From the NCBI RefSeq assembly GCF_004137355.1, contig NZ_SDVB01000253.1:248001-312000 (forward strand): a DNA stretch of 64,000 nucleotides. The letters run 5' to 3'. The notes under the pieces were generated by a model. That model had not been told where the DNA came from. It worked only from the letters and a program-made list of their open reading frames with translations, and did no database searches. Positions 34,390-44,435 of the stretch are shown in pieces (position 1 is the stretch's first letter; each line of letters starts with the position of its first letter). The position numbers and the translations under genes are program-made. Source of the stretch: Ciceribacter ferrooxidans (lineage in GTDB: Bacteria > Pseudomonadota > Alphaproteobacteria > Rhizobiales > Rhizobiaceae).

Positions 34390-35517
34390 GTGAAGAACAA
34401 AGAACGCCGGCCGGCCCGCGGCAAGCCGGCGCGACCGGGCGGCAAGGGACCGACAGGTGGGAAATCTCCCGCAATGGCAGCCGCGAAAGGTGGCCACGGC
34501 AAGACTCACGAGGTCGTCCGCCGACCGACTGCGAAAGTTGCGTCCGAGAATTCGCCGGCACAGGCCGACGAGCCAGCCCGCAAGCTGCAGATTCGCCCCG
34601 GTGAGCGTCCGGCCGAGCACGTTCCGCTTATTCTGGAGAGTCTCGGCGCCGGAGATTTTCATCTGATCGACAGCGGTGACGGCTTGAAGCTGGAGCAATA
34701 CGGACCCTACCGTATCATCCGCCCCGAGGCGCAGGCTCTATGGCCGAAAGCCCTGCCGTCTCACGTCTGGGACAAGGCGGATGCAGTTTTCACCGGGGAC
34801 ACCGACGAGGACGGCATGGGGCGCTGGCGCTTCACCCGCGAGGCGCTTGGTGAGACCTGGCCGCTTTCGCTTCTCGGTGTCGATTTTCTCGGCCGCTTCA
34901 CCGCTTTCCGGCACGTCGGGGTCTTCCCCGAGCAGATCGCGCACTGGAACTGGATGAAGGAGCGGATCGAAGGCCATGGGCGGCCGCTGAAGGTGTTGAA
35001 CCTCTTCGGCTATACCGGCGTCGCATCGCTCGTCGCCGCTGCTGCCGGGGCCGAGGTCACCCATGTGGACGCCTCGAAGAAGGCGATCGGCTGGGCGCGA
35101 GAGAACCAGGCCTTGAGCCGGCTCGAAAGGGCGCCGATCCGCTGGATTTGCGACGACGCCATGAAGTTCATCCAGCGAGAAGAACGCCGCGGCAGCCGCT
35201 ACGACATCATCCTGACCGATCCGCCGAAGTTCGGTCGCGGGCCGAACGGCGAGGTCTGGCAGCTCTTCGATCATCTGCCGGCCATGCTCGACATTTGTCG
35301 CGAAATCCTTGCCCCGAAGGCGCTCGGCCTGGTGCTGACGGCCTATTCTATCCGGGCGAGCTTTTATTCCATCCACGAACTGATGCGCGAGACGATGCGC
35401 GGCAAGGGCGGGATCGTGGAATCCGGCGAACTGGTGATCCGGGAGGCCGGACTCGACGGCAAGACGCCCGGCCGGGCACTTTCAACCTCACTTTTCAGCC
35501 GATGGGTGCCGAAATGA
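34390..35517 (+). CDS. RlmI/RlmK-like class I SAM methyltransferase
   Basis: 375-residue methyltransferase, probably acting on rRNA. The first 65 residues are a Lys/Arg/Pro-rich tail likely to contact RNA. The catalytic domain contains VLNLFGYTGVASLVAAAAGAEVTHVDASKKAIGWARENQ (SAM motifs I-II, about 198-236) and DIILTDPPKFGRGPNG (motif IV, about 273-288), the pattern of the RlmI/RlmK/TrmA-like group. The start is GTG 34390. Its TGA overlaps the ATG of the TrmH-family gene, starting a three-gene overlapping run ending with lspA. The target nucleotide is not known. Confidence 0.85.
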   Translation: MKNKERRPARGKPARPGGKGPTGGKSPAMAAAKGGHGKTHEVVRRPTAKVASENSPAQADEPARKLQIRPGERPAEHVPLILESLGAGDFHLIDSGDGLKLEQYGPYRIIRPEAQALWPKALPSHVWDKADAVFTGDTDEDGMGRWRFTREALGETWPLSLLGVDFLGRFTAFRHVGVFPEQIAHWNWMKERIEGHGRPLKVLNLFGYTGVASLVAAAAGAEVTHVDASKKAIGWARENQALSRLERAPIRWICDDAMKFIQREERRGSRYDIILTDPPKFGRGPNGEVWQLFDHLPAMLDICREILAPKALGLVLTAYSIRASFYSIHELMRETMRGKGGIVESGELVIREAGLDGKTPGRALSTSLFSRWVPK

Positions 35518-36374
35518 ACGACGACCTTCGCGAACAGGGACCGCGTCGGGTCGGCCAGGTCAAGGAAGTGACGAGCCTCTCAAACCCGATCGTCAAGGAT
35601 ATCAAGGCTCTTTCGCTCAAGAAGGCGCGTGACGAGACGAAGAGCTTCATGGCCGAGGGTCTGAAGCTCGTCATCGATGCGCTTGATCTCGGCTGGACCG
35701 TCAAGATCCTCGTCTATTCCAAAGCCGGACGAGGCAAGCCATTGGTCGAAAAGATTGCCGCACGCACCGTCGCGGCAGGCGGGCTGGTGCTCGAGGTAAG
35801 CGACAAGGTGATGTCGGCGATCACACGTCGTGACAATCCGCAGATGGTGGCGGGCGTTTTCGAGCAACGGTTCAGGGCGCTGAAGGACGTGCAACTCGGC
35901 AAGGACGAGACCTGGGTGGCGCTTGACCGCGTGCGCGATCCGGGTAACCTCGGAACCATCATCCGCACGGCCGATGCTGCGGGTGCCTCCGGCGTCATCT
36001 TGATCGGCGACTGCACCGATCCCTTCTCGCTGGAAACCGTACGCGCCACCATGGGCTCCCTTTTTGCCGTGCCGCTGGTCAAAACCTCGGTCGAAGAGTT
36101 CGTTCGCTGGAAGGCGAAGTGCGGGGGGCAGGTCGTCGCGACCCACCTTGCCGGTGCGGTCGACTACCGCACGATCGACTACAAGCGTAAGCCGGTCGTC
36201 GTCCTGATGGGTAACGAGCAATCCGGACTTCCTGACGAACTCGCCCGCGAGGCTGACGCGCTGGCGCGCATTCCCCAGGCCGGTCGTGCCGATTCGCTCA
36301 ATCTCGCCGTTGCGACGGGTGTGATGTTGTTCGAGACACGTCGCCATCTTCTGACGCTCGGCGAGGCCAAATGA
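35514..36374 (+). CDS. TrmH/SpoU-family RNA 2'-O-methyltransferase
   Basis: 286-residue SPOUT methyltransferase. The N-terminal substrate-binding domain ([28 protein letters not shown]) is followed by the knotted catalytic domain with motif 1 [26 protein letters not shown], motif 2 [13 protein letters not shown] and motif 3 [23 protein letters not shown]. These predict 2'-O-ribose methylation of rRNA or tRNA; the exact site cannot be told. ATG 35514 overlaps the upstream stop (ATGA) and its own stop overlaps the lspA ATG. Confidence 0.92.
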   Translation: MNDDLREQGPRRVGQVKEVTSLSNPIVKDIKALSLKKARDETKSFMAEGLKLVIDALDLGWTVKILVYSKAGRGKPLVEKIAARTVAAGGLVLEVSDKVMSAITRRDNPQMVAGVFEQRFRALKDVQLGKDETWVALDRVRDPGNLGTIIRTADAAGASGVILIGDCTDPFSLETVRATMGSLFAVPLVKTSVEEFVRWKAKCGGQVVATHLAGAVDYRTIDYKRKPVVVLMGNEQSGLPDELAREADALARIPQAGRADSLNLAVATGVMLFETRRHLLTLGEAK

Positions 36375-36862
36375 CGACGCATCCGGCGATCTTCGCGCGT
36401 CCGCTCCCGGCGATCTGTTTCATCGTGTTCGCCCTCGTCCTCGACCAGGCGATCAAATATCTCGTCGAGATATCCCTGCCCCTGCAGCAGCCGGTGCCGG
36501 TCATGCCCTTGCTGGCGCTCTACCGAACCCATAACCTCGGCGTGGCCTTCTCCATGCTTTCCGATGCCCACGGCTGGTTCATCGTCGGACTTAGGATCGC
36601 GATCGTCGCCTTCGTATTCTGGCTCTGGAGACGGACGAGTCCCGTCCACCACTTCGCCCATCTGGGTTTCGTAATGATCATCGCCGGAGCGATCGGCAAC
36701 ATAATCGACCGTTTCGTCTACGGGCATGTGATCGACTATGTCTTGTTCTACACCCAGACATGGTCGTTTGCGGTCTTCAATCTGGCCGATAGTCTGATCA
36801 CTGTCGGTGCGGCCTTCATCATCCTCGACGAGTTCATGGTTACCAGGGCGCGGAAGGGATAG
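36371..36862 (+). CDS. lspA: Lipoprotein signal peptidase
   Basis: Aspartyl protease in the inner membrane that removes signal peptides from prolipoproteins after diacylglyceryl transfer. The 163 residues have four hydrophobic helices and the catalytic pair Asp122 (GHVIDYV) and Asp140 (FNLADSLI), plus the conserved [10 protein letters not shown] and [11 protein letters not shown]. Its ATG overlaps the TrmH-family stop (ATGA). It works in the same lipoprotein pathway as Lnt, encoded at 58477-60066. Confidence 0.95.
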   Translation: MTTHPAIFARPLPAICFIVFALVLDQAIKYLVEISLPLQQPVPVMPLLALYRTHNLGVAFSMLSDAHGWFIVGLRIAIVAFVFWLWRRTSPVHHFAHLGFVMIIAGAIGNIIDRFVYGHVIDYVLFYTQTWSFAVFNLADSLITVGAAFIILDEFMVTRARKG

Positions 36863-36944
36863 ACCTCACCGATCAGGCGCGACGCGGATTTTGCCGAATT
36901 GCGACAGTCGGCCAAAGATGCTAGCGTGACGCCCGTCGCAGATC

Positions 36945-36962
36945 GTGTCACCTTCCTGTCGC
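36945..36962 (+). promoter_or_regulatory. PHO-box-like direct repeat before olsB
   Basis: GTGTCAC (36945-36951), four bases (CTTC), then CTGTCGC (36956-36962): two heptamers on an 11-bp period, each 5/7 identical to the PhoB half-site CTGTCAT. A possible -10 (TTTATG, 36973-36978) begins 10 bp downstream, the geometry used by PhoB-activated promoters. Ornithine lipids are formed in Sinorhizobium under phosphate limitation in a PhoB-dependent way, so the position is meaningful; binding is inferred. Confidence 0.5.
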
Positions 36963-37011
36963 ATAGGCGTGGTTTATGACCCTGAAACGAAGCGGTTCCG
37001 GACGGCTCGCC

Positions 37012-37887
37012 ATGAACACTGAACTTCTCGACATCACGACCTCGGCCGACGGCGCGAACGCTGTCAATGCCGCAACTGCTGCGCCGAATGATCTGCTCGG
37101 CAGGATCGGAACCCTCGAAACGCGCCTTACGCGCAGCCATGCCGAGATCGATGCGGCACAATCCATCCGCTACAAGGTTTTCGTCGAGGAAATGCATGCG
37201 CAGGTCGCTCCCGAAGGAGCGCGGCGCAAGCGTGACATCGATGGCTGGGACGCGCTTTGCGACCATCTGGTCGTGGTCGATCGCTCGATCGAAGGTGACC
37301 CTGAAGAACAGATTGTCGGCACCTACCGGCTACTGCGGCAGGAGGTTGCCGAGGCCCATGGCGGCTTCTATTCGGCGTCCGAGTTTTCGATCGACCGGCT
37401 GATCGCCAGTCATCCCGGCAAGCGTTTCATCGAACTTGGCCGCTCCTGCGTGCTGCCGGAATATCGCAACAAACGCACCATGGAACTGCTGTGGCAGGGT
37501 GCCTGGGCCTATGCCTTGCGCCATCGCGGGGATGCCATGATCGGGTGCGCCTCCTTTCCGGGCGTCTTCCCGGAAGAGCATGCGCTGGCGCTCTCCTTCC
37601 TGCACAACAATGCGGTCGCCGACGGTGAATGGGCGGTCGAAGCGCGACCGGAACTTTATCGTCAGATGGACCTTATGCCCGCCGAGGCTATCAATGCCCG
37701 CAAGGCAGTCTCCTCGATGCCGCCGCTGATCAAGGGCTATCTGCGACTCGGCGCAATGTTCGGCGCCGGTGCCGTCGTCGACCACGCGTTCAACACTACC
37801 GACGTGCTGATCGTCTTGCCGATCTCGCGGATCTCTGACCGCTATCTCAACTATTACGGAAGCGACGCGGGTCGTTTCGCGAGCTGA
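37012..37887 (+). CDS. olsB: Ornithine N-acyltransferase OlsB
   Basis: Transfers a 3-hydroxyacyl group from ACP to ornithine to make lyso-ornithine lipid, the first step of phosphate-free membrane lipid synthesis. The GNAT-like domain includes AQSIRYKVFVEEMHAQ, GTYRLLRQE, and FIELGRSCVLPEYRNKRTMELLWQG, then SFPGVFPEEHALALSFL. ATG 37012 gives 291 residues; ATG 36976 (303 residues) would fall on the putative -10 of the PHO-like promoter. I recall the S. meliloti orthologue as SMc01127, next to tme as here. OlsA for step two is at 53346. Confidence 0.9.
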   Translation: MNTELLDITTSADGANAVNAATAAPNDLLGRIGTLETRLTRSHAEIDAAQSIRYKVFVEEMHAQVAPEGARRKRDIDGWDALCDHLVVVDRSIEGDPEEQIVGTYRLLRQEVAEAHGGFYSASEFSIDRLIASHPGKRFIELGRSCVLPEYRNKRTMELLWQGAWAYALRHRGDAMIGCASFPGVFPEEHALALSFLHNNAVADGEWAVEARPELYRQMDLMPAEAINARKAVSSMPPLIKGYLRLGAMFGAGAVVDHAFNTTDVLIVLPISRISDRYLNYYGSDAGRFAS

Positions 37888-38089
37888 CACCCCGACGAGA
37901 GCTCCAACCGTCCGGCATGGGGGTGCCCGACGTCGATTCGGTATTGCCGAAGGCGTAGGGGTCGAAAGGCAGGTCCGCGATTTGCCGTGGGCTCATCGCC
38001 GCTATTGCGGGATGGCTTAGCGGGTCCTGCGGATAAGGGTTCTCGTTGGAGCGCGGCGAAGCGCTCCTTCTCCAGAAAAACTTGAACAT
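37847..38089 (-). CDS. Small unrecognised protein divergent from LysR gene
   Basis: 80-residue frame, MFKFFWRRSASPRSNENPYP onward, with a central DPLSHPAIAAMSPRQIADLPF that loosely resembles the DUF1127 core (hydrophobic-Met-x-x-Arg-x-hydrophobic-Ala-Asp-Leu). ATG 38089 has GGAG 8 bases upstream. The 3' end overlaps the end of olsB by 41 bp on the opposite strand. The gene is divergent from the LysR-type regulator at 38241 with a palindrome between them, the layout of a regulator and its target. It has no signal peptide or obvious enzyme motif. It may be an incidental frame. Confidence 0.5.
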   Translation of the reverse strand: MFKFFWRRSASPRSNENPYPQDPLSHPAIAAMSPRQIADLPFDPYAFGNTESTSGTPMPDGWSSRRGVSSRNDPRRFRNS

Positions 38090-38187
38090 TGGATCGTCTC
38101 CGGAATTCGCTGGCTTTTGGCTCGATGTCGCCGTGGAGGGCAATCGGTGCTGGAATTCTGGTCTATCTATACGAAGACTTTGCTCCT

Positions 38188-38199
38188 CTTCTCGAGAAG
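38188..38199. promoter_or_regulatory. CTTCTCGAGAAG palindrome upstream of LysR gene
   Basis: A perfect 12-bp palindrome lies 41 bp before the LysR gene and 98 bp before the divergent small ORF. LysR proteins usually autoregulate from dyads in such divergent gaps, so it is a reasonable operator candidate. It is short enough to occur by chance. Confidence 0.35.
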
Positions 38200-38240
38200 C
38201 TTCAATTGAGATTTGGCAGGCTCTGATATAGAAAAACTAT

Positions 38241-39200
38241 ATGAAGAACTTGAATCTCGTTCATCTGAATGGCCTGAGGGCGCTTGAAGCGGTCGGACGC
38301 CTCGGGTCCCTGCAAAGGGCGGCCGACGAGCTGGGCGTCTCGGTCGGCGCCGTGAGCCAGCAGGTCATCAAGGCCGAGGGGCAACTCGGCCGTCAAATTT
38401 TCGAACGCACGCCGAAGGGCCTCGTCCCGAGGAAAGCGGCAACCGATATCCTGCCGCGGCTCACCGAAGCCTTCAGCCTGCTCTCAGGCGCGGTTGCCGC
38501 GGCCCGAAGACACGACGACAAGCTGCTGACGATTTCGGTCGCTCCGGTCTTTGCTGCACGGTGGCTCGTACACCGGCTTGGGGGCTTCTCGGCCCGTCAT
38601 CCGGAAATCAATCTGAGGATGGACGCAACGACCCGACTGATCGATCCATCGGCGTCCGACATCGACCTTTGCATCCGTGTCGGCAAGGGGCACTGGCCGG
38701 GCGTGCGCTCCGAACTCATTCTGGCGCAACGGGTCTTCCCGGTGTGCTCGCCGGCGCTCGCCCGCCACCTCAAGGTACCCAGCGATCTTCTGGACTTGCC
38801 GGCGGTCATCGATGGCCACGCGTTGTTCGGCTGGGACGTCTGGCTGGAGCCGGCCGGTCTTGGCGGCCGGATGCTCGCCACCCGTCATGTCTTCAATGAG
38901 GCATCGCTCTGCCTGGACGCGACGATCGCCGGACAGGGAGTAATGCTCGCCTGGCAGACGCTCGCCTCCCACGCCGTACAGACGGGCCAGCTCGTCATCC
39001 CTTTCGGGCCATGGGCGCCGACCGGCGACGGCCACTACTTCGTGACTACTCAGACCACCCGGCGCACTCCCGCCGTCGAAGCCTTCAAGACCTGGCTTCG
39101 GGAGGAACTGGCGGACGACATGCGCGCGCTCGAATCGGCTTTTGAGCGGTCGATCCGGTCGCGCGTGCCGATCACTCCGGGTCAGGCACCGGCGTTGTAG
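38241..39200 (+). CDS. LysR-family regulator, GcvA-like
   Basis: 319-residue LysR-type regulator with an N-terminal helix-turn-helix (HLNGLRALEAVGRLGSLQRAADELGVSVGAVSQQVIKAEGQLG, about 8-50), followed by IFERTPKGLVPRKAA and a substrate-binding-protein-like effector domain (VAPVFAARWLVHRLGGF near 95-111). It is of the GcvA subgroup like the regulator at 20348-21244. Its 3' end overlaps the tme 3' end by 19 bp (convergent). The natural target candidate is the divergent small ORF at 37847-38089. Confidence 0.88.
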   Translation: MKNLNLVHLNGLRALEAVGRLGSLQRAADELGVSVGAVSQQVIKAEGQLGRQIFERTPKGLVPRKAATDILPRLTEAFSLLSGAVAAARRHDDKLLTISVAPVFAARWLVHRLGGFSARHPEINLRMDATTRLIDPSASDIDLCIRVGKGHWPGVRSELILAQRVFPVCSPALARHLKVPSDLLDLPAVIDGHALFGWDVWLEPAGLGGRMLATRHVFNEASLCLDATIAGQGVMLAWQTLASHAVQTGQLVIPFGPWAPTGDGHYFVTTQTTRRTPAVEAFKTWLREELADDMRALESAFERSIRSRVPITPGQAPAL

Positions 39201-41467
39201 GCCGCGATCGCGGCCATGTTGACGATGTCCGTGTCCTTCGCCCCCATCGAGGCGATCTGTACCGATTTCCCGAGACCGACCAGGATCGGTCCCATGACAG
39301 TGGAGCCGCCGAGCTCCTGCAGCATCTTCGTGGAGATCGATGCGGAGTGGATGGCCGGCATCACCAGCACGTTCGCGGTGCCGGAGAGGCGGCAGAACGG
39401 ATACTGTTCCATACGGTGGGCATTGAGCGCCACATCCGCCCCCATCTCGCCGTCATACTCGAAGTCGACGCGGCGCGTGTCGAGGATCTTCACCGCCTCG
39501 CGTAGCCGTTCGGAACGTTCGCCGGTCGGATGTCCGAACGTGGAATAGGCAAGCAGCGCGACCCGCGGCTCGTAGCCGAAACTGCGGGCGAAGCCGGCGG
39601 CCTCCTCTGCGATGTCGGCGAGCTCCTCCGCAGTCGGCATATCGTGGACGGCAGTATCGGCGACCAGAACAGTCCGTCCGCGGGTCAGTGCGAGCGACAC
39701 GCCGATCACACGATGGCCCGGCTGCGGGTCGATGCAGCGACGGACATCCTCGAGTGCGGTCGAATAATTGCGGGTGGTGCCGGTCACCATGGCGTCGGCG
39801 TCGCCGAGGGCTACCATACAGGCGGAGAAGTGGTTGCGATCGGTGTTGATGAGGCGCTGACAGTCGCGCAGCAGGTAGCCTTTGCGCTGCAAGCGCGAAT
39901 AGAGGTACTCGGTATAGGCCTCGACCCGGGTCGAAAGCCGCGCATTGACGACTTCAATGCCCGGACGGTCGAGGTCGATTCCCGCCCGGGCAGCGGTGGC
40001 CTTGAGCGGTTCGTCGCGGCCGACGAGGATCGCCGTGCCGAGGCCCTGGTTGGCGAATGCGATTGCGGCACGCATTACCTGTTCTTCCTCGCCTTCGGCA
40101 AAGACGACGCGCTTCTGGTGGTTGCGTACCCTCTCGTAGAGGTGCTGCGTCGTCGCGGCGATCGGGTCGCGACGCGCCGAAAGCTCTCGCGCATAGGCGT
40201 CGAGATCGGTGATCGGCTTGCGCGCGACGCCGGTTTCCATAGCAGCCTTGGCAACGGCGACCGGTATTGCCGAGATAAGCCGCGGATCGAACGGCACGGG
40301 GATGATGTATTCGGCACCGAAGCGCGGCCGCGTGCCCTGGTAGGCGGCTGCCACGTCGTCGGGGACGTCCTCCCGGGCCAGTGCGGCGAGCGATCGCACG
40401 GCCGCAATCTTCATGGCATCGTTGATGGAGGAAGCACGCACGTCGAGCGCGCCGCGGAAGATGTAGGGGAAGCCGAGTACGTTGTTGACCTGATTCGGGT
40501 AGTCCGACCGGCCAGTCGCCATGATCGCGTCGCTGCGGATATCTGCGACCTCTTCCGGAGTAATTTCCGGATCCGGATTGGCCATTGCGAAGATGATGGG
40601 GTTGGCGGCCATCGAGCGGATCATGTCGGCCGTAAACGCGCCCTTCTGGGAGAGCCCCAACACGACGTCGGCGCCTTCCATCGCTTCGGCGAGCGTGCGC
40701 CGGTCGGTCTTTACCGCATGGGCCGATTTCCACTGGTTCATGCCTTCCGACCGGCCCTGGTAGATCACGCCCTTGGTGTCGCAAAGCGTGACGTTCTCCG
40801 GATTGAAGCCCATGGCCTTGATCAGCTCGATGCAGGCGATCGCTGCCGCGCCCGCGCCGTTGCAGACGAGCCGCGTGCTCTTGAAATCGCGCCCGGTGAG
40901 TTCGAGCGCATTGATCAGCCCGGCCGCGGCGATGATCGCCGTGCCATGCTGGTCGTCGTGGAAGACCGGAATGTCCATGAGCTCGCGCAGGCGCTGCTCG
41001 ATGATGAAGCAGTCCGGCGCCTTGATATCCTCGAGGTTGATTCCGCCGAAGGACGGCCCCAGATAGCGGACGCTATTGATGAATTCATCGACGTTCTCGG
41101 TGTCGACTTCGAGGTCGATGGAATCGACATCGGCGAACCGCTTGAAGAGGACGGACTTGCCTTCCATGACCGGCTTGGCCGCGAGTGCGCCGAGATTGCC
41201 GAGGCCGAGGATTGCCGTGCCGTTGGTAATGACGGCCACCATGTTGCCGCGAGTCGTGTAATCGTAGGCCGTGGCCGGATCGGCGGCGATCGCCTTGACC
41301 GGAACCGCGACGCCCGGCGAATAGGCGAGCGAGAGGTCACGCTGGGTCGCCATCGGCTTCGTCGGCGCGATTTCGAGCTTGCCCGGTCGGCCCTGGGCGT
41401 GAAAATCGAGCGCTTCCTGTTCGGTGACGGATGTCCTGATGCGGTCGGCCTTGTCTGATGCGGGCAT
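39182..41467 (-). CDS. tme: NADP-dependent malic enzyme with phosphotransacetylase-like C-terminus
   Basis: Oxidative decarboxylation of malate to pyruvate and CO2 with NADP+. The 761 residues are about twice the catalytic core. Residues to about 430 hold malic-enzyme motifs ([62 protein letters not shown]). The rest resembles phosphotransacetylase ([15 protein letters not shown]..., [21 protein letters not shown]..., [17 protein letters not shown]), as in rhizobial DME and TME. TME rather than DME is chosen from its place between olsB and mutS, as I recall for S. meliloti; cofactor choice is not proven by sequence. Confidence 0.9.
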   Translation of the reverse strand: MPASDKADRIRTSVTEQEALDFHAQGRPGKLEIAPTKPMATQRDLSLAYSPGVAVPVKAIAADPATAYDYTTRGNMVAVITNGTAILGLGNLGALAAKPVMEGKSVLFKRFADVDSIDLEVDTENVDEFINSVRYLGPSFGGINLEDIKAPDCFIIEQRLRELMDIPVFHDDQHGTAIIAAAGLINALELTGRDFKSTRLVCNGAGAAAIACIELIKAMGFNPENVTLCDTKGVIYQGRSEGMNQWKSAHAVKTDRRTLAEAMEGADVVLGLSQKGAFTADMIRSMAANPIIFAMANPDPEITPEEVADIRSDAIMATGRSDYPNQVNNVLGFPYIFRGALDVRASSINDAMKIAAVRSLAALAREDVPDDVAAAYQGTRPRFGAEYIIPVPFDPRLISAIPVAVAKAAMETGVARKPITDLDAYARELSARRDPIAATTQHLYERVRNHQKRVVFAEGEEEQVMRAAIAFANQGLGTAILVGRDEPLKATAARAGIDLDRPGIEVVNARLSTRVEAYTEYLYSRLQRKGYLLRDCQRLINTDRNHFSACMVALGDADAMVTGTTRNYSTALEDVRRCIDPQPGHRVIGVSLALTRGRTVLVADTAVHDMPTAEELADIAEEAAGFARSFGYEPRVALLAYSTFGHPTGERSERLREAVKILDTRRVDFEYDGEMGADVALNAHRMEQYPFCRLSGTANVLVMPAIHSASISTKMLQELGGSTVMGPILVGLGKSVQIASMGAKDTDIVNMAAIAAYNAGA

Positions 41468-41582
41468 GTTCCCTCGAACCTAGCTGTGGGCGGCCGTTGT
41501 TCCGGCCGACCTTTGTTATTGTCTTTGCAGAGCGGAGGCCGTTACTGTTGCACGTCTCTTTTTCGAAGAAAACCGTTCGCCC

Positions 41583-44318
41583 GTGACAATCAACAGAGCC
41601 CCCTCGACCGAGGTCCTGAATGCTGCCGAGCTTGTCTCGGAGGAGAGCCGTGCATCGGCAACGCCGATGATGGAGCAGTATATCGAGATCAAGGCGAACA
41701 ACCCCGATTCGCTGCTTTTCTACCGCATGGGCGATTTCTACGAGCTCTTCTTCGAAGACGCGGTGGACGCCTCGCGGGCGCTCGGAATCACGTTGACGAA
41801 GCGCGGCCAGCACATGGGTCAGGAAATCCCCATGTGCGGCGTTCCGGTACATGCCGCGGACGACTACCTGCAGAAACTGATCTCTCTCGGCTTCCGGGTC
41901 GCAGTCTGCGAACAGGTCGAGGATCCGGCCGAAGCGAAGAAGCGTGGGGCGAAGTCGGTCGTCCGCCGCGACGTCGTCCGGCTCGTTACGCCGGGCACGC
42001 TGACTGAAGAGAAGCTGCTTTCGCCGTCCGAGTCGAACTACCTGATGGCGCTTTCCCGCATCCGCGGCGGCGCGTCGCCGCAACTGGCCTTGGCCTGGAT
42101 CGACATATCGACCGGCGTTTTCCAGCTCGCAGAGACGGAGGAGGCGCGTCTGCTCGCTGACATCCTCCGGATCGATCCGCGCGAACTGATCGTGCCCGAC
42201 AGCATCTTTTTCGATCCCGAGCTGAAGCCCGTTTTCGACGTGCTCGGTCGGGTAGCCGTGCCGCAGCCGGCAGTGCTCTTCGACAGTGCGACCGCCGAAA
42301 ACCGGCTGGCGCGCTTCTTCGGCGTCGGCACGCTCGACGGCTTCGGTTCCTTCACGCGCGCCGAGCTGGCGGCGGCGGCCGCCGCCGTCGCCTATGTCGA
42401 GAAGACGCAGATTGCGGAGCGGCCGCCGCTCGGACTGCCGGAGCGCCAGAGTGCCGCGTCGACCCTCTTCATCGATCCCGCGACTCGCGCCAACCTGGAA
42501 CTCGTGAAGACGCTTTCCGGTGACCGCAACGGTTCGCTGCTGAAGGCGATCGACCGGACCGTCACCGGCGGCGGTGCCCGTCTGCTCGCCGAGCGGCTGA
42601 TGTCGCCGCTCACCGATCCGCAGGAGATCGCCGAACGACAGGATTCCATCGCCTTTCTGCTTGCCGAGACAACGCTCGCCGACCGCCTGCGCGATGCCTC
42701 GAAGCGCGTGCCGGACATGCCTCGCGCGCTCTCCCGCCTGGCTCTCGATCGTGGCGGGCCGCGCGATCTGGGCGCGGTCCGTCATGGCCTTGAGGTTGCA
42801 CGTGATGTGGCAAGCCTGCTTTCGAAACAGGACCTGCCGGCGGAACTCGAAGGAGCCTACGAGGATCTCGTTCTTCTGCCGGCTTCGCTCGAAGGCTTGC
42901 TTGCGGCCATGCTCGCTGACGACCTGCCGCTGCTGAAACGCGACGGCGGCTTCCTGCGCGAAGGAGCGATTGCCGAGCTCGACGAGGTCCGGGCGTTGCG
43001 TGACCAGTCGCGGAGGGTGATCGCCGGGCTCCAGCTCCAGTACGCGGAAGAGACCGGCATCAGGTCGCTGAAGATCAAGCACAACAATGTGCTCGGCTAC
43101 TTCATCGAGGTCTCCGCCGGCAATGCCGGCGCCATGACCGACAGCGACGCGGCGCGGTCGCGCTTCATCCATCGGCAGACGATGGCGAGTGCCATGCGCT
43201 TCACCACGACCGAGCTCGCCGATCTCGAAAGCCGGATCGCCAATGCCGCCGGTCAGGCCCTGGAAATCGAGCTGCAGGCCTTCGATCGCATGACAGCAGA
43301 GATCGTCGCGGCCGCCGAACCGATCAAGGCGGCGGCGCGGGCACTTGCGGTGCTCGATGTGGCAGCAGGGCTTGCAGCGCTCGCCGAGGAGCAGGGCTAT
43401 TGCCGCCCGATCGTCGACGACAGTCGCATGTTCGCGATCACCGCAGGCCGCCATCCGGTGGTCGAGCAGGCATTGAGAAGACAGGCACTCAGCCCGTTTA
43501 TCGCCAACAACTGCGATCTGTCGCCGACCGGCAGCGGCACGAACGGTGCGATCTGGCTCCTCACCGGCCCGAACATGGGCGGTAAGTCGACCTTCTTGCG
43601 CCAGAACGCGCTGATTGCCATCATGGCGCAGATGGGCTCGTTCGTGCCAGCGGGTTCCGCCCATATCGGCGTCGTCGACCGTCTGTTCTCCCGCGTCGGC
43701 GCCTCGGACGACCTTGCACGCGGGCGCTCGACCTTCATGGTCGAGATGGTCGAGACGGCGGCGATCCTCAACCAGGCCGGCGACCGTTCGCTTGTGATCC
43801 TCGATGAAATCGGGCGCGGAACGGCGACCTTCGACGGGCTTTCGATCGCCTGGGCGGCGGTCGAGCATCTGCATGAAGTCAATCGTTGTCGGGCGCTGTT
43901 CGCCACCCATTTCCACGAGTTGACGGCGCTTTCCGAGAAACTCGACAGGCTCTCCAACGTCACCATGCGCGTCAAGGAATGGGATGGAGATGTCATCTTC
44001 CTGCATGAGGTGGGGCCCGGCGCCGCCGATCGCTCCTATGGCATTCAGGTCGCACGGCTTGCGGGCCTGCCGGCTTCTGTCGTGGCGCGGGCGCGGGACG
44101 TGCTCACCCGCCTCGAGGATGCCGATCGCAAGAACCCGGCGAGCCAGCTGATCGACGATCTGCCGCTGTTCCAGGTGGCGGTGCGGCGGGAAACGGCGCT
44201 GAGATCAGGACCTTCGAAGGTGGAGGAGGCGGTGCGTGTGCTCGACCTCGACGACATGACACCGCGCGCGGCACTCGATGCGCTCTACGAACTCAAGAAA
44301 CAACTTGGCAAGTCTTGA
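41583..44318 (+). CDS. mutS: DNA mismatch repair protein MutS
   Basis: Mismatch-recognition ATPase. The 911 residues include the Phe-x-Glu mismatch wedge in [15 protein letters not shown] (about 40-54), CGVPVHA, the lever/clamp region, and the ABC-type ATPase with Walker [14 protein letters not shown] (about 660), [20 protein letters not shown] signature and [12 protein letters not shown] Walker B, then ATHFHEL. The start is GTG 41583; no ATG precedes the conserved MMEQY segment, and the preceding ~28 residues are rhizobia-like. It is divergent from tme and followed by glnD. Confidence 0.97.
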   Translation: MTINRAPSTEVLNAAELVSEESRASATPMMEQYIEIKANNPDSLLFYRMGDFYELFFEDAVDASRALGITLTKRGQHMGQEIPMCGVPVHAADDYLQKLISLGFRVAVCEQVEDPAEAKKRGAKSVVRRDVVRLVTPGTLTEEKLLSPSESNYLMALSRIRGGASPQLALAWIDISTGVFQLAETEEARLLADILRIDPRELIVPDSIFFDPELKPVFDVLGRVAVPQPAVLFDSATAENRLARFFGVGTLDGFGSFTRAELAAAAAAVAYVEKTQIAERPPLGLPERQSAASTLFIDPATRANLELVKTLSGDRNGSLLKAIDRTVTGGGARLLAERLMSPLTDPQEIAERQDSIAFLLAETTLADRLRDASKRVPDMPRALSRLALDRGGPRDLGAVRHGLEVARDVASLLSKQDLPAELEGAYEDLVLLPASLEGLLAAMLADDLPLLKRDGGFLREGAIAELDEVRALRDQSRRVIAGLQLQYAEETGIRSLKIKHNNVLGYFIEVSAGNAGAMTDSDAARSRFIHRQTMASAMRFTTTELADLESRIANAAGQALEIELQAFDRMTAEIVAAAEPIKAAARALAVLDVAAGLAALAEEQGYCRPIVDDSRMFAITAGRHPVVEQALRRQALSPFIANNCDLSPTGSGTNGAIWLLTGPNMGGKSTFLRQNALIAIMAQMGSFVPAGSAHIGVVDRLFSRVGASDDLARGRSTFMVEMVETAAILNQAGDRSLVILDEIGRGTATFDGLSIAWAAVEHLHEVNRCRALFATHFHELTALSEKLDRLSNVTMRVKEWDGDVIFLHEVGPGAADRSYGIQVARLAGLPASVVARARDVLTRLEDADRKNPASQLIDDLPLFQVAVRRETALRSGPSKVEEAVRVLDLDDMTPRAALDALYELKKQLGKS

Positions 44319-44435
44319 TCGTTAAAATGCCTGTGAAGGGTGCCGGAAAAGCGCTATAGCGCTGTTGCGCCCAGCTCACCATCTATTGCCGGAAAGCCTT
44401 GCGGCGGACCTGCCGGGGAAAGCCTGACGACTGCC

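Noticed and set aside
39530-41458. 642-residue open frame on the plus strand opposite tme
   Set aside because: Shadow of the malic enzyme gene created by high third-position GC; no domain pattern.
41337-44006. 889-residue open frame on the minus strand opposite mutS
   Set aside because: It is antisense to a clear mutS, has a composition typical of reversed high-GC coding sequence (His/Arg/Gly/Asp-rich) and no recognisable domain.
44340-44435. GTG 44340 as start of glnD
   Set aside because: It would add 32 residues without family similarity; the conserved N-terminus begins just after ATG 44436. Not excluded.
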